DNA of 7,152 nt, taken from assembly GCA_002424495.1 (NCBI GenBank), contig DIKH01000294.1:14379-21530 (forward strand). The letters are read 5' to 3'. Below the pieces are notes generated by a model, which was not told the origin of the DNA, did no database searches, and saw only the letters and a program-made list of their open reading frames with translations. The stretch is from Desulfobacteraceae bacterium UBA5623. GTDB taxonomy: Bacteria > Desulfobacterota > DSM-4660 > Desulfatiglandales > Desulfatiglandaceae. Shown one piece after another: positions 7,052 to 7,152 of this stretch (position 1 is the first letter of the stretch; each line of letters begins with the position of its first letter). The translations under genes were made by a program, and so were the position numbers.

Positions 7052-7127
7052 GGGCGGGTAGCTCAGTTGGGAGAGCACCGGCCTTACAAGCCGGGGGTCA
7101 CAGGTTCAAGCCCTGTTCCGCCTACCA
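7052..7127 (+). tRNA. tRNA-Val, anticodon UAC
   Basis: A full cloverleaf can be drawn. Acceptor strands are 7052-7058 and 7117-7123. The D-arm is GCTC/GAGC at 7061-7064 and 7073-7076. The anticodon stem CCGGC/GCCGG (7078-7082, 7090-7094) encloses loop CTTACAA with anticodon TAC at 7085-7087. The variable loop is 7095-7099. The T-arm ACAGG/CCTGT encloses TTCAAGC at 7105-7111. Discriminator A is at 7124 and CCA is encoded at 7125-7127. Anticodon UAC reads Val GUA and, by wobble, other GUN codons. Odd: two of the seven acceptor pairs are G-U, including the terminal 1-72 pair. Confidence 0.96.
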
Positions 7128-7128
7128 C

Positions 7129-7152
7129 GGGGGCGTAGTTCAGTTTGGTTAG
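7129..7152 (+). tRNA. Second tRNA, 5' part only, probably tRNA-Asp
   Basis: One base after the CCA of tRNA-Val, GGGGGCG at 7129-7135 looks like an acceptor strand, followed by TA, the D-stem strand GTTC at 7138-7141 and a D-loop beginning AGTTTGGTTAG. The GTTC D-stem and GGTTAG loop are typical of bacterial tRNA-Asp (GUC), but the anticodon lies beyond the window, so the amino acid is an inference. The close spacing implies that both are cut from one precursor. Confidence 0.75.

Noticed and set aside
7052..7152. tRNA genes as an attachment site for an integrated element
   Set aside because: The window ends inside the second tRNA, and no integrase, direct repeat of a tRNA 3' end or composition change is visible.

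Overview
This window is a bacterial housekeeping locus with every gene on the + strand. It holds a 3-dehydroquinate synthase gene (aroB), then the protein-quality-control cluster tig-clpP-clpX-lon, then a tRNA-Val(UAC) gene and the first 24 nt of a second tRNA, probably tRNA-Asp. The order tig-clpP-clpX-lon is the arrangement known from Proteobacteria and relatives (E. coli has hupB after lon; here tRNAs follow). Moderate base composition, Shine-Dalgarno-led genes, tRNA genes with encoded CCA and a ClpP with no propeptide suggest a Gram-negative bacterium, most likely a former deltaproteobacterium (Desulfobacterota, Desulfobacterales-like). That placement is an inference from general resemblance and was not tested.

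Layout. Positions 1-30 may be the tail of an upstream gene whose TGA overlaps the aroB ATG. aroB (27-1055) encodes a full-length but somewhat divergent 342-aa enzyme of the shikimate pathway. The 231-bp gap at 1056-1286 is the only sizeable non-coding stretch. It contains overlapping palindromes directly after the aroB stop, a possible long-range inverted repeat, and a good sigma70-type promoter (TTGACT-18-TATTAT) that probably drives the cluster. tig (1287-2600), clpP (2620-3228), clpX (3243-4493) and lon (4498-6954) follow with gaps of 19, 14 and 4 nt, so they look like one operon with translational coupling. No convincing terminator follows lon. A perfect TTGACA lies in the 97-bp gap before the tRNAs.

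The cluster covers successive stages of protein handling. Trigger factor meets nascent chains at the ribosome exit tunnel. ClpX unfolds tagged or specific substrates and feeds them to the ClpP chamber. Lon degrades misfolded and regulatory proteins by itself. All catalytic residues I could check are present: ClpP S97/H122/D171, the ClpX zinc-binding cysteines and Walker motifs, the Lon Walker motifs and S689/K732 dyad, and the AroB metal ligands.

I do not see a previously undescribed system here. The points worth a second look are small: family-motif substitutions in AroB, ClpP and trigger factor, the palindromic gap after aroB, unusual spacing of the clpP ribosome binding site, and a G-U closing pair in tRNA-Val.
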